Shown here: positions 4,857-5,900 of the stretch, piece after piece
How the letters are laid out: the number at the start of each line of letters is the position of its first letter
Numbering within the stretch: the stretch's first letter is position 1
From: Promethearchaeota archaeon
GTDB lineage: Archaea; Asgardarchaeota; Lokiarchaeia; Sigynarchaeales; SOKP01
DNA length: 5,900 nt
Assembly: GCA_019057735.1 (NCBI GenBank)
Contig: JAHLWV010000148.1
Location: 1 to 5,900 of the forward strand
Reading direction: 5' to 3'
Notes under the pieces: generated by a model
Seen by the model: the letters and a program-made list of their open reading frames with translations, nothing else
Told to the model about the DNA's origin: nothing
Databases searched by the model: none
Translations under genes and position numbers: made by a program

Positions 4857-5411
4857 TTGGAAAAAAAAGGGATAGATGTAAATTTTTTAAATAGTTTAAA
4901 TAAAAATATTCAAAACGAAAGTTCTAATATTAATTCGATTAAGGGTTTTGAGGTTATTTCTGAAGCGTTAGTCTATGTTATCTTTGATATTTTTGGAAGA
5001 AATAGTTTACTTTCAATGTTATATCAAACTGGATCTGGACCAGGCGAAAAAATAGCAAAAAGACTGCAAGAGAAGTATAACAAGAGTGAGTTCGAGATTT
5101 TTGAAGCATTAGAACTCTTATTGAAGGAATTAAAAGATTTTTATTCAATTCAGATCAAAGAAGTCCAAGAATTTTCAGATCATTTCAAAATTATCATAGA
5201 AAATCATTGTTTTTTAAGAGCTTCTATAAAGCGTCGGAAAAGACTTAAACCGGGTAAAGCGTTTTGTCGGATCAATAAAGGTTATTTCGAAACTGCCTTT
5301 AGAAAACTATTAGGAGATAAAATAAAAAAAATTGAAATTAATTTTCTCCACGATGATATAGAAAGAGATGTATGCGTTGAAGAATTAGTTTTTTATCCTA
5401 ACCATCTCTAA
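4857..5411 (+). CDS. probable V4R-domain (small-molecule-binding) protein
   Basis: 184 residues, cytosolic. The layout resembles a V4R domain (4-vinyl reductase / hydrocarbon-binding, related to TRAPP Bet3 and NtrR-type sensor domains): a helical N-terminal half with FGRNSLLSMLYQTGSGPGEKIAKRL (about 46-70), corresponding to the Gly-rich helix start of V4R, then a C-terminal sheet with KPGKAFCRINKGYFETAF (131-148) and KKIEINFLHDDIERDVCVEELVF (157-179), matching the C..(n)xGYfxG..... and .....C...F closing strands. Cys137 and Cys163 fit the two best-conserved V4R cysteines; Cys118 is the third. No DNA-binding helix-turn-helix is obvious, so it may be a stand-alone sensor or adaptor. The start is TTG: in frame upstream there is only a stop at 4824-4826 and no ATG, and the next Met is residue 54. 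Family assignment is from pattern only and could be wrong. Confidence 0.55.
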   Translation: MEKKGIDVNFLNSLNKNIQNESSNINSIKGFEVISEALVYVIFDIFGRNSLLSMLYQTGSGPGEKIAKRLQEKYNKSEFEIFEALELLLKELKDFYSIQIKEVQEFSDHFKIIIENHCFLRASIKRRKRLKPGKAFCRINKGYFETAFRKLLGDKIKKIEINFLHDDIERDVCVEELVFYPNHL

Positions 5412-5424
5412 GAATAAAGAAGAT

Positions 5425-5757
5425 TTAGATCATATCGTTAGCGTCTATATCCAATAATTGAGCTAATTTTTGTTTTTTACTATCCATTAACGGGCCAGCT
5501 GCTGCTGTAGCGGGACCTATTGAACCCATTCCGAGCTTTTCATGGATTTGCCAATAAATTTTTTTGTAAATATCCAATTTTTTATTATGATCCTTCCGAA
5601 ACTCTTGAATTGCTTTGTCAATCATCAAATCTGCTATGATCTCTAGTTCTTCTAATCTTTGATTAATATATTCTCCCGTTATATCTTTCCCTGTGTCAAG
5701 ATCAATTACTCGTTGCACCATGTCTTCATCTGTAATTTTTTCTTTCCTATCCTTCAT
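5425..5757 (-). CDS. small hypothetical protein, helical, unknown family
   Basis: 110 residues with an ATG start, no cysteine, one Trp (69), and no signal peptide or membrane helix. It is highly charged: residues 1-77 should be mostly helical (EYINQRLEELEIIADLMIDK looks amphipathic), then a Gly/Pro/Ala linker GSIGPATAAAGPL (78-90) and a short acidic-ended helix KQKLAQLLDIDANDMI. The linker in an otherwise Lys/Glu/Ile-rich protein suggests a two-part adaptor, but I recognise no family and assign no function. It converges on the V4R-like gene with 13 bases between stops, leaving no room for separate terminators. A CTAAAAAATT box on its strand (5784-5793), centred about 32 bases upstream of the ATG, could be its promoter, resembling the nadB one. 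Codon use resembles its neighbours. Confidence 0.65.
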   Translation of the reverse strand: MKDRKEKITDEDMVQRVIDLDTGKDITGEYINQRLEELEIIADLMIDKAIQEFRKDHNKKLDIYKKIYWQIHEKLGMGSIGPATAAAGPLMDSKKQKLAQLLDIDANDMI

Positions 5758-5783
5758 TTAATCTATGACACTACTCAAACTGT

Positions 5784-5793
5784 AATTTTTTAG
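5784..5793 (-). promoter_or_regulatory. possible TATA-like box for the small hypothetical gene
   Basis: Minus-strand CTAAAAAATT centred about 32 bases before the ATG at 5757. It shares CTAAAAAA with the box before nadB at the same approximate distance. On its own it is weak evidence in AT-rich DNA. Confidence 0.25.
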
Positions 5794-5883
5794 TCAGTTA
5801 CATTCCACATAGAAATGCGATTAAAAAAATCTTGTTAATTTATAATCAAATGGATCACACAATTGTACTTTTTGGGATACGAA

Positions 5884-5900
5884 ATGTCAAAGATTAAAAA
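5884..5900 (+). CDS. possible start of a gene running off the window
   Basis: ATG at 5884 opens a frame that stays open to the edge (MSKIK...). TTTATAAT at 5839-5846 is a good TATA box about 41 bases upstream and would give a leader of about 15 bases. It would be divergent from the small hypothetical gene at 5757. Only five full codons are visible, so no product can be named. The alternative ATG at 5850 closes after 15 codons. Confidence 0.3.

Noticed and set aside
5850..5897. Short plus-strand ORF from ATG at 5850
   Set aside because: It closes after 15 codons and would start only about 7 bases after the TATA candidate centre, too close to be transcribed from it.
1..5900. CRISPR array, insertion sequence or phage remnants
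   Set aside because: No regular repeat-spacer pattern, transposase, integrase or long terminal inverted repeat is visible on either strand.

Overview
The window is AT-rich and gene-dense. Most starts have no convincing Shine-Dalgarno site. Instead, TATA-like boxes lie about 27 to 42 bases upstream of most start codons, which is what leaderless or nearly leaderless archaeal transcripts look like. Protein content fits an archaeon: several low-molecular-weight phosphatase paralogues, a probable V4R-type small-molecule-binding protein, a divergent macro domain and a small lysine-rich helical-repeat protein. The flavour suggests an Asgard-type (Lokiarchaeia-like) genome. That placement is inference, because no rRNA or other phylogenetic marker is present.

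Layout. A complete nadB (L-aspartate oxidase, first step of de novo NAD synthesis) is on the minus strand at 54-1625. A 253-base divergent intergenic region follows, holding a spaced direct repeat and a T9 tract. From 1879 to 5411 all genes are on the plus strand: two low-molecular-weight phosphatase (LMW-PTP) paralogues overlapping by 8 bases (1879-2394 and 2387-2872), a TPR-like helical protein (2967-3437), a third LMW-PTP paralogue (3494-3979), a divergent macro-domain protein (4123-4665) and a probable V4R-domain protein (4857-5411). A small minus-strand gene of unknown function (5425-5757) converges on the V4R gene with a 13-base gap. The start of a further plus-strand gene may lie at the right edge.

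How they may work together. The core is a cluster of three phosphatases around a helical-repeat protein, followed by two possible ligand-binding proteins: macro domain (ADP-ribose-like ligands) and V4R (small hydrophobic or aromatic ligands). This reads as a small signalling neighbourhood rather than a metabolic operon; nadB looks unrelated except that its product pathway makes NAD, the source of ADP-ribose. The most notable sequence signals are: (1) all three phosphatase P-loops carry Ser or Thr where tyrosine-specific members usually have Ile; (2) two non-adjacent transcription units share an identical two-part promoter with exact spacing; (3) the macro domain has lost hallmark loop residues; (4) there is a repeat-rich, possibly regulated leader in front of the V4R gene. 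I see no mobile element, CRISPR array, tRNA or rRNA.
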